64,000 nt of DNA from Paenibacillus piscarius. Its GTDB lineage: Bacteria > Bacillota > Bacilli > Paenibacillales > Paenibacillaceae. Both the position numbers and the translations under genes were made by a program. The DNA lies in assembly GCF_022234545.1 (NCBI RefSeq), contig NZ_JAIEUI010000001.1, positions 418,899 to 482,898 on the forward strand, read 5' to 3'. The notes under the pieces are model-generated. The model saw only the letters and a program-made list of their open reading frames with translations. It did not search any database and was not told the origin of the DNA. Shown piece by piece: positions 31,319-41,067 of the stretch (its first letter is position 1; every line of letters begins with the position of its first letter).

Positions 31319-33352
31319 TTGGAGACATTTCTTGCTGTACTGCTGCTGCTCGGCTTGATCGCAGTATCGAATATCGTGAACCGGTTCATTCCGTTTGTTC
31401 CGGTTCCGCTGATTCAGATTGGACTTGGCATTATTGCCGCACTGATTCCGACGGGAATACATATGCATTTTGAGCCAGAGCTGTTCTTCGTGCTGTTCAT
31501 TGCTCCGCTCCTGTTCAATGACGGGCGGAGGACACCGCGCGGTGAGCTGTGGAATCTGCGGGCACCGATTCTGCTGCTGGCGCTGGGGCTTGTATTCGTC
31601 ACCGTATTTGTCGCAGGCTATGCGATTAACTGGATGATTCCGTCCATTCCGCTGGCGGCTTCGTTCGCGCTGGCGGCGATCCTGTCGCCTACCGATGCGG
31701 TGGCGGTGGGCGCGCTGGCAGGCAGAGTGCATCTGCCGAAGAGTATCCACCGGATTCTGGAGGGGGAATCGTTGATGAACGATGCCTCCGGTCTGGTGGC
31801 GTTCAAATTTGCGATTGCTGCCATGGTCACCGGTGTGTTCTCTCTGCCCAAGGCCTCGCTCAGCTTCGTGCTGATCGCCGCCGGAGGACTGCTGCTGGGT
31901 GCTGTGCTGTCCTTCCTGCTGATCCGGGTGAGTGTGTTCATCCGCAGGTTCGGGATGGAGGATGTGACCATCCATGTGCTGCTTCAGATCCTTACTCCGT
32001 TCATTATCTATCTGATCAGTGAGGAGGTGGGGATATCCGGCATTCTCGCGGTGGTGGCGGGCGGCATCATGTTCGCCATTGAGAAGGACCGGGCGGTATC
32101 TCCGCAATACAAGCTGCAGCTTGTATCCGCAAGCACCTGGTCTGTCCTGCTGATGGTGCTGAATGGTCTGGTCTTCCTGATTCTGGGCGTATCCGTGCCT
32201 GATGTGGTTGAGGTCATCTATATGGACCCGACGCTCAACAACTTCATGGTTGCCGGGTATGTGCTGGCGATTACCGCGCTGCTTATTGTGGTGCGGTTCC
32301 TGTGGGTCTACGGGTATTCCTTGTGGGAGAGCAAGCGGCAGAAGAGCGAGAAGGCACCGCTCCGCTCACAGGTTATTACATCGATCTCCGGAGTACGGGG
32401 AGCGGTAACCCTGGCCGGTGCGTTCTCCATTCCGCTGGTGCTGGGGGATGGGGTTACCCCCTTTCCGGAACGTGATCTGATCATCGCACTGGCCGCAGGC
32501 GTTATTCTGATGTCGCTGATCATCGCCAGCATCTTCCTGCCGCTGCTTGCCGATAAGAAAGAGGCTAAGGTCCCGGCTGCCGAAGGAGTCAGCTCCGTGA
32601 ATCCAGAGCTGGCGGCAAGAAATGTTGTGATTGACGCCGGCATGTCAATGCTGCGCAGCCTGGTGGCTGAGAATCCTGAGCCCCTCCGGCAGCCTGTCCT
32701 GCTGGAGTTCACGGATAAGATTGACAGAATCTGTGCGGCCAGGGAAGATCATGATCCTGCTGACGAAGAACTCCGCCGTCAGGCCGTGGAAGCCCGGCTG
32801 AATGCACTGGAAGCGGAGCGTACAGAGCTGCGGCGGATTTCGGAGAACGGGGCGATTTCAGAGCCTGTCGCCGTCAAGATGGAAGAGCTGCTGGATCATA
32901 CCGAATCCCTGCTGTGCCAGCGGCTGAATACGCAGCTCCGCTTCTCACTAACGGAAATCCAGCGGTTGTTCTCCGGCTTGTTCAGCGGCAAGCTGGGGGG
33001 AGCGGAGGGACGGCTCGCGGTGCAGAATGCCGAGAGCGCCCGGACGGCGAAGATGGCGATGTGCAGAGCCGCAATCTCCGCCGTGAGTGATAACATGAGC
33101 GAAGAGAACCGGGCAGCTTCGCAGAAGATCATCAACAAGTATCAGCAGATGGAATCCCGGCTGGCTCAGGGGGATGGCTGGATTAAGGACGGCGTAGTGG
33201 ATGACGGGAAGCTGGAGCTGAAGCTGCAGGCTATCCAGCAGCAGCGGAATACCGTGCAGGAGATGTATCAGAACGGGGCAATTAATCTCAAGGTAGCCGG
33301 CAGGCTCCGGCGGTTCGTGGATCAGCTGGAGACCTCGATCTGGGAGGATTGA
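31319..33352 (+). CDS. CPA1-family Na+/H+ antiporter with long cytoplasmic tail
   Basis: This protein of about 677 residues has roughly 12 membrane spans in the first 420 residues and a charged helical tail of about 250 residues. The transport signatures are present: LSPTDAVAVGAL, GESLMNDASGLVAFKFA and SGVRGAVTLAGAFS. It resembles NhaP/NhaG-type antiporters. The start is uncertain: TTG 31319 lies 9 bases after GGGAG, whereas ATG 31310 abuts it and ATG 31286 has no site. The tail probably regulates activity by ions or pH. Confidence 0.88.
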   Translation: METFLAVLLLLGLIAVSNIVNRFIPFVPVPLIQIGLGIIAALIPTGIHMHFEPELFFVLFIAPLLFNDGRRTPRGELWNLRAPILLLALGLVFVTVFVAGYAINWMIPSIPLAASFALAAILSPTDAVAVGALAGRVHLPKSIHRILEGESLMNDASGLVAFKFAIAAMVTGVFSLPKASLSFVLIAAGGLLLGAVLSFLLIRVSVFIRRFGMEDVTIHVLLQILTPFIIYLISEEVGISGILAVVAGGIMFAIEKDRAVSPQYKLQLVSASTWSVLLMVLNGLVFLILGVSVPDVVEVIYMDPTLNNFMVAGYVLAITALLIVVRFLWVYGYSLWESKRQKSEKAPLRSQVITSISGVRGAVTLAGAFSIPLVLGDGVTPFPERDLIIALAAGVILMSLIIASIFLPLLADKKEAKVPAAEGVSSVNPELAARNVVIDAGMSMLRSLVAENPEPLRQPVLLEFTDKIDRICAAREDHDPADEELRRQAVEARLNALEAERTELRRISENGAISEPVAVKMEELLDHTESLLCQRLNTQLRFSLTEIQRLFSGLFSGKLGGAEGRLAVQNAESARTAKMAMCRAAISAVSDNMSEENRAASQKIINKYQQMESRLAQGDGWIKDGVVDDGKLELKLQAIQQQRNTVQEMYQNGAINLKVAGRLRRFVDQLETSIWED

Positions 33353-33405
33353 ACCCGGGGAGCCAGCGTATACTGCAACATCATTTAAGCTGATCATATG
33401 AACAC

Positions 33406-33456
33406 AGCCCGCTTGCTCATGAGGACCCCTGGTCCTTGCTGCAAGCGGGCTTCTAT
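33406..33456 (+). terminator. Terminator after the antiporter gene
   Basis: AGCCCGCTTG (33406-33415) pairs with CAAGCGGGCT (33442-33451), with an inner AGGACC/GGTCCT hairpin. There is only a short T-rich tail. Confidence 0.7.
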
Positions 33457-33470
33457 GTGCTGCCTGGAGA

Positions 33471-33911
33471 TCAGGCGGCTTTTTTGGGTTTATGTCTGAG
33501 ACGCATGAAGACCTGGCCCAGCACCTCGCTCAGCACCAGCCCGGCAGCAATGGCTCCGGACAGTAGCAGCGCCTGAACCCCGAACTGGATGCCTTGGTTA
33601 TTGTCATTCTCCACGAACTTACGCATGGCATCATACGCAAGACCGCCCGGCACAAGCGGGATGATGCCGCCGACACTGAAGATGATGACCGGCATCTTGA
33701 AGGAACGCGCAAAAAACTGGCTGATCAGCCCCACTACAACAGTTGCCCCGAATGTAGCAACGACAGTATCGGAGCTGTAATCGAGCAGCAGATACAGCAT
33801 CCATCCGATCATTCCGGCGAACCCGCATTGCAGCAGCGCGCGCACAGGTGCATTGAATAGAATGCAGAAGGTGGAAGCAGCGATGAAGCTGGTGATTAAT
33901 TGCAAAATCAT
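33471..33911 (-). CDS. Threonine/serine exporter subunit, ThrE C-terminal half (DUF3815)
   Basis: This 146-residue membrane protein has four to five spans and the ThrE_2 pattern (FNAPVRALLQCGFAGMIGW, SVGGIIPLVPGGLAYDAM). The ATG at 33911 follows AGAGGTTG; longer starts lack a site. It is 25 bp downstream of the larger subunit and is the split form of ThrE known from YjjB/YjjP. It ends in a basic KPKK tail. Confidence 0.85.
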   Translation of the reverse strand: MILQLITSFIAASTFCILFNAPVRALLQCGFAGMIGWMLYLLLDYSSDTVVATFGATVVVGLISQFFARSFKMPVIIFSVGGIIPLVPGGLAYDAMRKFVENDNNQGIQFGVQALLLSGAIAAGLVLSEVLGQVFMRLRHKPKKAA

Positions 33912-33936
33912 GGACGGACAACCTCTTTCACATATG

Positions 33937-34710
33937 TTAAAAAATGGACAGGACCAGCCCGATGCCGGTCCCGATGGCAAACGCGGTCAGAAAGGCATCG
34001 GCACCTTTGGAAATGCCGGATACCAGATGTCCGGCCATCAAATCCCGGACGGCGTTGGTGATCAGCAGCCCCGGCACGAGCGGCATTACGCAGCCGATAA
34101 TAATCTTGTCCATTTCCTGCCCGACTCCCAGCCTGACGGCAAAGAAAGCCAGCAGACCGATGATGAAGGAGGCGATGAATTCCGCGAAGAAGCGGATCTG
34201 CACCAGACGGTGAAGATAAGTGGCCGCTGCGAAGCCAGTGCCGGAGATCAGCAGCGACGGCAGGGCGTCCTGCACGCTGCCCTTGAACATAACGGTGAAG
34301 CAGGCTCCGGTCAAGGCGGCCGCTGCAATCTGCACCCATACCGGGTAAGCGTGGGCTGCGTCATCGACTGCGCCCAGACGTTCACGGGCTTCGGCGGCTG
34401 TGAGCTGGCGTTCGCTCAGCCGCCGGGAGATATCGTTGACCTCAGACACCTTCTGCAGATCGGTGGTCCGCTCGGCAATGCGGAACAGCTTCGCCGGCTC
34501 GGTCCGGCTGGTGGTGAACATAATGACCGTCGGGGTGACGTAGCTATGCGCACCGGGGAAGCCGAGCGCTGCCGCCATCCGGCTCATGGTGTCCTCCACA
34601 CGGTAGGTCTCGGCCCCGCTCTGCAGCATGATTTTGCCCGCCAGCAGGCATAGGTCGATAATGTCATGCGTGGAAGTATTCGTATTGCTGTTGTTGCTTG
34701 TGCTATCCAA
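33937..34710 (-). CDS. Threonine/serine exporter subunit, ThrE N-terminal half (YjjP-like)
   Basis: The 257-residue protein has a cytoplasmic N-terminal region (1-125) with the ThrE signature LQSGAETYRVEDTM and VTPTVIMFTTS, followed by about five membrane spans including CVMPLVPGLLITNAVRDLMAGHL. It pairs with the smaller subunit immediately downstream on the same strand. GGGGAGGAT precedes the start at a longer than usual distance. Confidence 0.87.
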   Translation of the reverse strand: MDSTSNNSNTNTSTHDIIDLCLLAGKIMLQSGAETYRVEDTMSRMAAALGFPGAHSYVTPTVIMFTTSRTEPAKLFRIAERTTDLQKVSEVNDISRRLSERQLTAAEARERLGAVDDAAHAYPVWVQIAAAALTGACFTVMFKGSVQDALPSLLISGTGFAAATYLHRLVQIRFFAEFIASFIIGLLAFFAVRLGVGQEMDKIIIGCVMPLVPGLLITNAVRDLMAGHLVSGISKGADAFLTAFAIGTGIGLVLSIF

Positions 34711-34821
34711 CTTCGTCGATCCTCCCCGGGAATGTTATATATTCGATTGTCGCCGGAAAGTGTGAAAATTACAACCTTTATTGCAAATAATCTGACCAGG
34801 CCTGAATCAGTGCAGGAATAC

Positions 34822-35403
34822 TTACTCATCGAGTGTGCATAACCCGGTGGCCACCCCGCCGGAGAGGATGGTCAGAATGGAATAAAAAAAGGTCTCCTTG
34901 GAGATCAGCAGCCCCCCGGCGCCGATAATCATGAAATCTGTCAGGAAAATGATAAGACCGACATTCAGGGGAACATAGCGTCTGATATATTTGGCCAGCA
35001 GGTCGGTTCCGCCAGTACTCGCCTTGAAGCGCAGCATCAGCCCAAGCCCGGTACCCATCAGGAAGCCGCCGAGAATCGCGCTTGAGATGGAGCCAAGCTC
35101 AATATAGTAGAGGAAGTAATACTGAAGCGGGTAGAGCAGCTCAATCAGGAAGGAGGAAGTCAGCAGGCCCAGAATGCTGCTATAGAAGATGTCCCGTTCC
35201 CGGAACCAGGCCAGCAGGAAGATCGGCAGGCTACAGAGCATAATGCACAGGCCGATGGCCGTGCCGGAGAGATAGTTAATGATCAGGGCGATGCCGATAA
35301 TTCCTCCGTCGAGGATTTTGTAGGGGACTAAGAAGAAGTTGGTTCCGGTGGCAATCAGCAGGCTGGCCAGCAGAATCATAACATAGCTTGGATAGGATCG
35401 CAT
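34822..35403 (-). CDS. YitT-family membrane protein
   Basis: This 193-residue protein has five to six membrane spans and the YitT-type pattern (LIATGTNFFLVPYKILDGGI, FKASTGGTDLLAKYI, ending in a short cytoplasmic tail). The usual C-terminal DUF2179 domain is absent, so this is a short form. The ATG at 35403 is 9 bases after GGAG; the TTG at 35409 is too close. It is transcribed toward the ThrE genes. Confidence 0.85.
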   Translation of the reverse strand: MRSYPSYVMILLASLLIATGTNFFLVPYKILDGGIIGIALIINYLSGTAIGLCIMLCSLPIFLLAWFRERDIFYSSILGLLTSSFLIELLYPLQYYFLYYIELGSISSAILGGFLMGTGLGLMLRFKASTGGTDLLAKYIRRYVPLNVGLIIFLTDFMIIGAGGLLISKETFFYSILTILSGGVATGLCTLDE

Positions 35404-35478
35404 AATCAACCACTCCGGATTAAGGCATGTCTTAATTCATATGCGATCATTTGGAAAAAAATAGCTAAAAAATCTCGC

Positions 35479-36351
35479 TCACCGGGAGTAACGCTTACGG
35501 AAGCGCAGCGGAGAGATTCCGACCTTGCGGCTGAAGCGCCGGGAGAAGTAAGCGGTACTCTCGAAGCCGGTGCGTTCGGCAATTTCCCCAACTGGAATCT
35601 CGGTCTTCAGCAGCAGAAGCTTGGCCTGCTCCAGACGGTAATCAGTCAGGTACTCCATGGGCGTAAGCCCGTAGACGCGCTTCATGCAGCGGGCTAAATA
35701 ATTGTAGTGAAAATGCAAAGCATCCGCCAGAGAGGTATTCGTCACCTCTTCCGCATAATGATTCCGCAGATAAGCCTCAGTCTGCTCAGCAATCTCAGCC
35801 GTCTGGCTTCCGGCCGTATCCTGCCGGGCCAGATCCATCGTCCGCAGCATCTCCTCGAAGATGCGCTGCTGCTGCCACACGGCACTAGAGCGCCTGCCCT
35901 GGTTCAGCTGCAGCAGCTGCGCGGCCTGGCCGCTCCGGGCGAAGGGAGCGGGAAGCGGGCCGAACTGGGGGATACGGACGGTATAAGGGTAAGTAAGGAA
36001 CTGCCGGAAATGCTCCTCCCGGTCCGCATACACCGGCTCACCCGCAGATACTGTCCATTCTCCTACTGTGTGAAAATGAACCCAGATGAAGACCGTCTCT
36101 TCCTCACACGGCTGGACTGAATAATGATAGCGGTCAGGCAGCAGCAGCAGGGTATGCCCGGCGGATACTGCCCATTCGGTCTGCTCTTCTCCTATGTGCA
36201 GGCATCCCTGCTCCACGATAATCAGATCGAATTTGCCCATCCGGCTGCGGTTCGGATGCTGCTCTCCGGGCAAATAGACGGTACGGCCGCATTCCAGGAA
36301 ATAAGGAAAGGGGGGCGCGGCAAAATGAATATAGGAAGGATTAGTTGTCAT
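35479..36351 (-). CDS. AraC-family transcriptional regulator
   Basis: This 290-residue regulator has an N-terminal cupin-type ligand-binding half (FDLIIVEQGCLHIGEE, AGHTLLLLPDRYHY) and a C-terminal double helix-turn-helix (TSLADALHFHYNYLARCMKR and IPVGEIAERTGFESTAYFSRRFSR). The ATG at 36351 follows AAGGAG. It is divergent from the GH127 gene across 136 bp that contain an inverted repeat, so it probably activates that gene in response to an arabinose-containing sugar. Confidence 0.9.
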   Translation of the reverse strand: MTTNPSYIHFAAPPFPYFLECGRTVYLPGEQHPNRSRMGKFDLIIVEQGCLHIGEEQTEWAVSAGHTLLLLPDRYHYSVQPCEEETVFIWVHFHTVGEWTVSAGEPVYADREEHFRQFLTYPYTVRIPQFGPLPAPFARSGQAAQLLQLNQGRRSSAVWQQQRIFEEMLRTMDLARQDTAGSQTAEIAEQTEAYLRNHYAEEVTNTSLADALHFHYNYLARCMKRVYGLTPMEYLTDYRLEQAKLLLLKTEIPVGEIAERTGFESTAYFSRRFSRKVGISPLRFRKRYSR

Positions 36352-36390
36352 TAGCGGCTCCTTATATAGGCATATATGCTGTGTGAAATA

Positions 36391-36446
36391 GTACAAAAAC
36401 GGGGTTGCTTATGCTGCTGTTTTTGTTACATTGTACCGTCTATAAT
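36391..36446 (+). promoter_or_regulatory. Shared AraC/GH127 control region
   Basis: GTACAAAAAC (36391-36400) and GTTTTTGTTAC (36419-36429) form an inverted repeat upstream of TATAAT (36441-36446). The -35 is poor, consistent with activator-dependent transcription of the GH127 gene. Confidence 0.5.
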
Positions 36447-36487
36447 GGCAATTAGCGAGTAAGAAATGCTGAGGAGGAGAGACGGCA

Positions 36488-38431
36488 ATGAGTGAATTTG
36501 AAGTTGCAGAAGGCCGAAAGGTGTCCGTTCAGGATGAATTCTGGGACCGTTACATCCGGCTGGTGCAGGATACGGTTATTCCTTATCAATATGAGGCGCT
36601 TCATGACCGTGTGGCAGAGGCTGAACCGAGCTATGCCATTGCCAATTTTGAGATCGCTGCCGGAAGAAGAAAAGGCGAGTTCAGGGGCATGGTCTTCCAG
36701 GACAGCGATGTAGCCAAGTGGCTGGAGGCAGCGGGTTATTCTCTCAGCATCCGGCGGGACCCGGAGCTGGAGCGCCAGGCGGATGAGGTGATCGATCTGG
36801 TGGGAGAAGCGCAGCAGGCTGACGGATACCTGAATACGTATTTTACGGTCAAGGAGCCGGGCAAGCGCTGGACGAATCTCCAGGATTGCCATGAGCTGTA
36901 TTGCGCCGGACATTTCATCGAAGCGGCCGTGGCTTATTATGAAGCGACCGGCAAGGACAAGCTGCTGAATATTATGCGCCGGATGGCTGACTATATAGAT
37001 TCCGTCTTCGGACCGGAGGAAGGGAAGCTGAAGGGCTATGACGGCCATCAAGAGATTGAGCTGGCGCTGGTGAAGCTGTACCGGCTGACCGGGGAAGAGA
37101 AGTATCTGAAGCTTAGCCTGTTCTTCATTGACCAGCGGGGACAGGAGCCGAACTTCCTGCGTCAGGAGTGGGAGACCCGGGGCAGGATTACGCATTGGGG
37201 CGGCCGGACGAATCATATCGATACGGCCTATCATCAAGCCCATCTTCCGGTGCGTGAGCAGACGGTAGCTGTGGGTCACTCCGTCCGTGCCGTCTATATG
37301 TATACGGCCATGGCCGATCTGGCCCGCCTGACCGGAGATGAAGCATTACGTGAGGCTTGCGTGCGCCTGTGGAACAATATGACGGACAGACAGATGTACA
37401 TCACCGGCGGGATCGGTTCCACGCATCATGGCGAAGCGTTCACCTTTGATTACGATTTGCCTAACGATACGGTTTATGCGGAGACCTGTGCTTCGATCGG
37501 GCTGATCTTTTTGGCCAAAAGCATGCTGGAATTGACTCCCGATAGCCGCTATGCCGATGTGATGGAGCGTGCGCTCTATAATAATGTTCTCGGCTCAATG
37601 GCGCAGGACGGCAAGCATTATTTCTACGTGAATCCGCTGGAGGTCTGGCCGCAGGCCTGCACCTGCAATCCCGGCAAACAGCATGTGAAGGCCCAGCGCC
37701 AGGGCTGGTTCGGCTGTGCCTGCTGCCCGCCGAATGTGGCACGCCTGCTGACCTCATTGAACCAATATATCTATACTCTACACAGCGATACGCTCTATAC
37801 GAACCTGTATATCGGCAGTGAGCTTAAGACAACCCTGGGCGGAACAGAGGTGAAGATCACTCAGTCCAGCAAGCTTCCATGGGAGGGCGCAGTCACGCTG
37901 AAGGTTGAGCCTGCGGAAGCCGGAGAGTTCGGTATCGCCCTGCGTATTCCCTCGTGGAGCGCAGCGGGGAAGCTCCGGGTGAATGGCGAAGCCATCCCTG
38001 TTACTGAAGTTCTGGAGCAGGGTTACGCGGTAATCCGCAGGGAGTGGCAGCCTGGTGACACCGTGGAGCTGATTCTTCCAATGGAAGCGCACCGCGTATA
38101 TGCCCATCCAAATCTCCGGGCGAATGCCGGGAAAACGGCGATTCAGCGCGGGCCGCTGGTCTATTGTCTGGAATCCGCAGATAACCGTGAGCCGTTAAGC
38201 TCGGTAACACTAAGCAGGGAGGGAGCGTTCACGGAAGCATACGATGAAGATCTGCTTGGCGGAGCGGTAGTGATCAGAGCAGCAGGCAGCCGGGTGGAGG
38301 CGCAGAGCTGGAGCGGCGGACTCTACAGCAGCACCAGGGCGGCGGTACAGCCGGTGGAAGTGACGGCGATTCCTTATTATCTGTGGGGCAACCGCGGCAG
38401 CGGTGAGATGAAGGTATGGATACCGGAGTAA
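36488..38431 (+). CDS. GH127 beta-L-arabinofuranosidase
   Basis: This 647-residue cytoplasmic enzyme lacks a signal peptide. The alpha/alpha-barrel carries the family's zinc and catalytic residues: the glutamate and cysteine of YAETCASIG and the paired cysteines of FGCACCPPN, one of which is the nucleophile in HypBA1. A C-terminal beta-sandwich follows. It should release beta-L-arabinofuranose from imported oligosaccharides. GAGGAG precedes the ATG. It is divergent from an AraC regulator and convergent with the GH94 gene. Confidence 0.9.
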   Translation: MSEFEVAEGRKVSVQDEFWDRYIRLVQDTVIPYQYEALHDRVAEAEPSYAIANFEIAAGRRKGEFRGMVFQDSDVAKWLEAAGYSLSIRRDPELERQADEVIDLVGEAQQADGYLNTYFTVKEPGKRWTNLQDCHELYCAGHFIEAAVAYYEATGKDKLLNIMRRMADYIDSVFGPEEGKLKGYDGHQEIELALVKLYRLTGEEKYLKLSLFFIDQRGQEPNFLRQEWETRGRITHWGGRTNHIDTAYHQAHLPVREQTVAVGHSVRAVYMYTAMADLARLTGDEALREACVRLWNNMTDRQMYITGGIGSTHHGEAFTFDYDLPNDTVYAETCASIGLIFLAKSMLELTPDSRYADVMERALYNNVLGSMAQDGKHYFYVNPLEVWPQACTCNPGKQHVKAQRQGWFGCACCPPNVARLLTSLNQYIYTLHSDTLYTNLYIGSELKTTLGGTEVKITQSSKLPWEGAVTLKVEPAEAGEFGIALRIPSWSAAGKLRVNGEAIPVTEVLEQGYAVIRREWQPGDTVELILPMEAHRVYAHPNLRANAGKTAIQRGPLVYCLESADNREPLSSVTLSREGAFTEAYDEDLLGGAVVIRAAGSRVEAQSWSGGLYSSTRAAVQPVEVTAIPYYLWGNRGSGEMKVWIPE

Positions 38432-38457
38432 ATCCGGCGCCCGCCTTCCCGTAAACA

Positions 38458-38500
38458 AACAACCCGGCTGTACCGCCTTGGCGGACAACCGGGTTGTTAT
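38458..38500. terminator. Shared terminator between GH127 and GH94 genes
   Basis: CAACCCGG/CCGGGTTG form the outer stem, with CGCC/GGCG inside. It is flanked by A-rich and T-rich ends and could serve both convergent genes. Confidence 0.75.
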
Positions 38501-38523
38501 GCTTTTCTATAAGGGATAGATAA

Positions 38524-40959
38524 TTAGCCGAGTGTGACTACAACCTGATGAACAGCACCGTCGCCCACAGGAGCGATAATGTTACCTTCCACGGCAGCAC
38601 CGTCGAGGGTCAGGCTGGCTACGCCTTTGGACACATGATTCGGATTCTGAATCGAGATCACATAAGTGTCGCCACGGAAAACGCGGGTAATCTCGAAGCC
38701 GTCCCACTCCGCAGGGATACAAGGGTCCACCTTGAGTCCGGCGAAGTCGGCCTGAATGCCCAGGATCGACTGCGTAATGGCTACATAGTTCCATGCCGCC
38801 GTACCGGTCAGCCAGGAGTTCTTCGCTTCCCCGTGGCGCACCGCATCTTTACCGGCGATCATCTGGGAGTAGACGTAAGGCTCCATCCGGTGAATCTCAC
38901 TGATGTCCTCCAGGTAAGCCGGAGCGATTTTGCGGTAGATGTCAAAAGCTCTGTTCCCGTTGCCGAGTACCGTCTCGGCAATCATGATCCACGGGTTGTT
39001 GTGGCAGAAGATACCGGCATTCTCTTTGTAGCCCGGAGGATACGTCGAGATTTCACCCAGGTTCACATAGTACTTGGAGTACGGAGGCTGTTGCAAAACG
39101 ATGCCGTATTCCGTATCCAGATGCTCCTCCACAGATGCCAGGGCGCGGGCAGCTTCGCCGTTCTCCACACCGATTCCAGCCATGACGCAGATACCCTGCG
39201 GTTCAATGAAGATGCGGCCTTCTTCGTTCTCTTTGCTGCCGATCTTGTCGCCATAGTGGTCGTAAGCGCGCAGGAACCAGTCGCCGTCGAAGCCATGGGA
39301 CAGGGTGATCTCCCGCATGTTCTCGATCTTCGCCACGGCATCGGCTGCTACAGCATCCAGTCCGCGCATCCGGCAGATTTCCGCATAGTCCGGTCCGACG
39401 AAGACGAACAGGCCGGCGATGAACACGGATTCCGCTACTCCGCCTGCGATATTCTCCGTGGTCTGGAACGATTCGCCAGGCTCCGTAGAGAAGCAGTTCA
39501 GGTTGAGACAGTCATTCCAGTCGGCGCGGCCGATCAGCGGCAGGCCATGAGGTCCGAGATTGTTCGTCACATGCTCGAAGGAGACCTTCAAGTGCTCGAA
39601 CAGGGTAGCCGTGTGATCCGGGTTGCTGTCGAACGGAACCTGCTCATCCAGAATCGAGGTATCTCCGGTTTCCTTAATGTAAGCAGCCGTACCCAGAATC
39701 AGCCACAGCGGATCATCGTTGAAGCCGGAGCCGACTTCGTTGTTGCCCTTCTTGGTGAGCGGCTGGTATTGGTGATACGCGCTGCCGTCAGGGAATTGGG
39801 TCGCTGCAATATCCAGAATACGTTCTCTGGCACGCTCAGGAATCTGGTGGACGAAGCCTAGCAAGTCCTGATTGGAATCGCGGAAGCCCATGCCGCGGCC
39901 GATCCCGGATTCAAAGTAAGAGGCCGAACGGGACATATTGAACGTAACCATACACTGATACGGGTTCCAGATGTTGACCATGCGGTTCAGCTTGTCGTCT
40001 CCGCTCTGGATCTGGTATTTGGACAGCAGGTTATCCCAGTGTGCAGCCAGCACATCCAGGGCAGCATCAACCTGGGCATCGGTAGCGAACTGGTCGATGA
40101 CAGCCTGGGCCGGTTTTTTGTTAATAACGTTCAGCGCTTCCCATTTCTCATCCTCCGGATTCTCAATATAGCCAAGGACGAAAATGAAGCTTTGCTCTTC
40201 ACCCGGCTCCAGCGTGATGTCCAGAGCGTGGGAGCCGATCGGCGACCAGCCGCTGGCCATAGAATTAGTAGCTTCACCGGCAGCAACCGCCTGCGGAGCA
40301 TCCAGACCATTGTACATGCCCACGAAGGATTCGCGGTCCGTATCGAAGCCGGCTATTTGCTTATTCACAGAGTAGAAGGCGTAGTGGTTTCTGCGTTCGC
40401 GGTACTCGGTTTTGTGATAAATAACGGAATCCTTCACTTCGACCTCACCGGTGCTGAGGTTGCGCTGGAAGTTGGTCATATCATCATTGGCATTCCACAG
40501 GCAGAACTCGGCAAAAGAGAACAGCTTCACGCTCTTCTTCGCATTGCCGGTATTCTTCACGATCAGGCGGTGCACTTCGGCATTGTGGCCCATCGGGACA
40601 AAAGCAAGCTGGTTCACGGAAATTCCGTTCCGCTCCCCGGTGATGGAGGTATAGCCGAGACCGTGGCGGCATTCGTAGAAGTCGAGGTCGCGTTTCACCG
40701 GCATCCAGCCCGGTGTCCAGAAATCCCCGCCATCATACAGGTAATAGTAACGCCCGCCGGTGTCCAGCGGAATATTGTTATACCGGTAACGGGTAAGTCT
40801 TCTCATGCGGGCGTCGCGGTAGAAGGTGTAACCCCCGGCAGTATTAGAGATGAGGCCGAAGAACTGCTCGTTGCCAAGGTAGTTAATCCAAGGATAAGGC
40901 GTCTTGGGGGTGTTGATTACATATTCCTTGCGGGTGTCGTCAAAGGTTCCGAATTTCAT
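38524..40959 (-). CDS. GH94 glycoside phosphorylase, cellobiose-phosphorylase type
   Basis: The 811-residue protein has the length of Clostridium thermocellum cellobiose phosphorylase. Asp483 in [10 protein letters not shown] is the general acid, and [20 protein letters not shown] (349-368) and [17 protein letters not shown] are subsite and phosphate-site motifs. It would convert cellobiose and phosphate to glucose-1-phosphate and glucose in the cytoplasm. ATG 40959 is about 11 bases after GGAG; TTG 40968 is too close. A GTAAACGCGCGTTCAC-type palindrome upstream links it to the adjacent LacI regulator. Another glucobiose specificity is possible. Confidence 0.88.
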   Translation of the reverse strand: MKFGTFDDTRKEYVINTPKTPYPWINYLGNEQFFGLISNTAGGYTFYRDARMRRLTRYRYNNIPLDTGGRYYYLYDGGDFWTPGWMPVKRDLDFYECRHGLGYTSITGERNGISVNQLAFVPMGHNAEVHRLIVKNTGNAKKSVKLFSFAEFCLWNANDDMTNFQRNLSTGEVEVKDSVIYHKTEYRERRNHYAFYSVNKQIAGFDTDRESFVGMYNGLDAPQAVAAGEATNSMASGWSPIGSHALDITLEPGEEQSFIFVLGYIENPEDEKWEALNVINKKPAQAVIDQFATDAQVDAALDVLAAHWDNLLSKYQIQSGDDKLNRMVNIWNPYQCMVTFNMSRSASYFESGIGRGMGFRDSNQDLLGFVHQIPERARERILDIAATQFPDGSAYHQYQPLTKKGNNEVGSGFNDDPLWLILGTAAYIKETGDTSILDEQVPFDSNPDHTATLFEHLKVSFEHVTNNLGPHGLPLIGRADWNDCLNLNCFSTEPGESFQTTENIAGGVAESVFIAGLFVFVGPDYAEICRMRGLDAVAADAVAKIENMREITLSHGFDGDWFLRAYDHYGDKIGSKENEEGRIFIEPQGICVMAGIGVENGEAARALASVEEHLDTEYGIVLQQPPYSKYYVNLGEISTYPPGYKENAGIFCHNNPWIMIAETVLGNGNRAFDIYRKIAPAYLEDISEIHRMEPYVYSQMIAGKDAVRHGEAKNSWLTGTAAWNYVAITQSILGIQADFAGLKVDPCIPAEWDGFEITRVFRGDTYVISIQNPNHVSKGVASLTLDGAAVEGNIIAPVGDGAVHQVVVTLG

Positions 40960-40980
40960 AAGAGACAAGTCTCCTTTCGA

Positions 40981-41000
40981 TTGTGAACGCGCGTTTACAA
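40981..41000. promoter_or_regulatory. LacI-type operator of the GH94 gene
   Basis: TTGTGAACGCGCGTTTACAA is a palindrome with one mismatched pair, 22 bp upstream of the GH94 start. The same core occurs at 42140-42158 before the LacI gene. Confidence 0.75.
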
Positions 41001-41006
41001 GACGGA

Positions 41007-41037
41007 GAAAAAATTCCCTCCGGGCAAGGGATTTTTC
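41007..41037 (-). terminator. Terminator after the LacI regulator gene
   Basis: On the minus strand AAAAATCCCT and AGGGAATTTTTT flank a short loop and run into T's. It isolates the regulator from the GH94 transcript. Confidence 0.75.
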
Positions 41038-41067
41038 TGTAACTATCTTACTAGGGAGTTCCTGGTT

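Noticed and set aside
38548-39861. 437-codon plus-strand frame inside the GH94 gene
   Set aside because: It is antisense to conserved GH94 motifs including the catalytic Asp483 region; the translation has no domain pattern.
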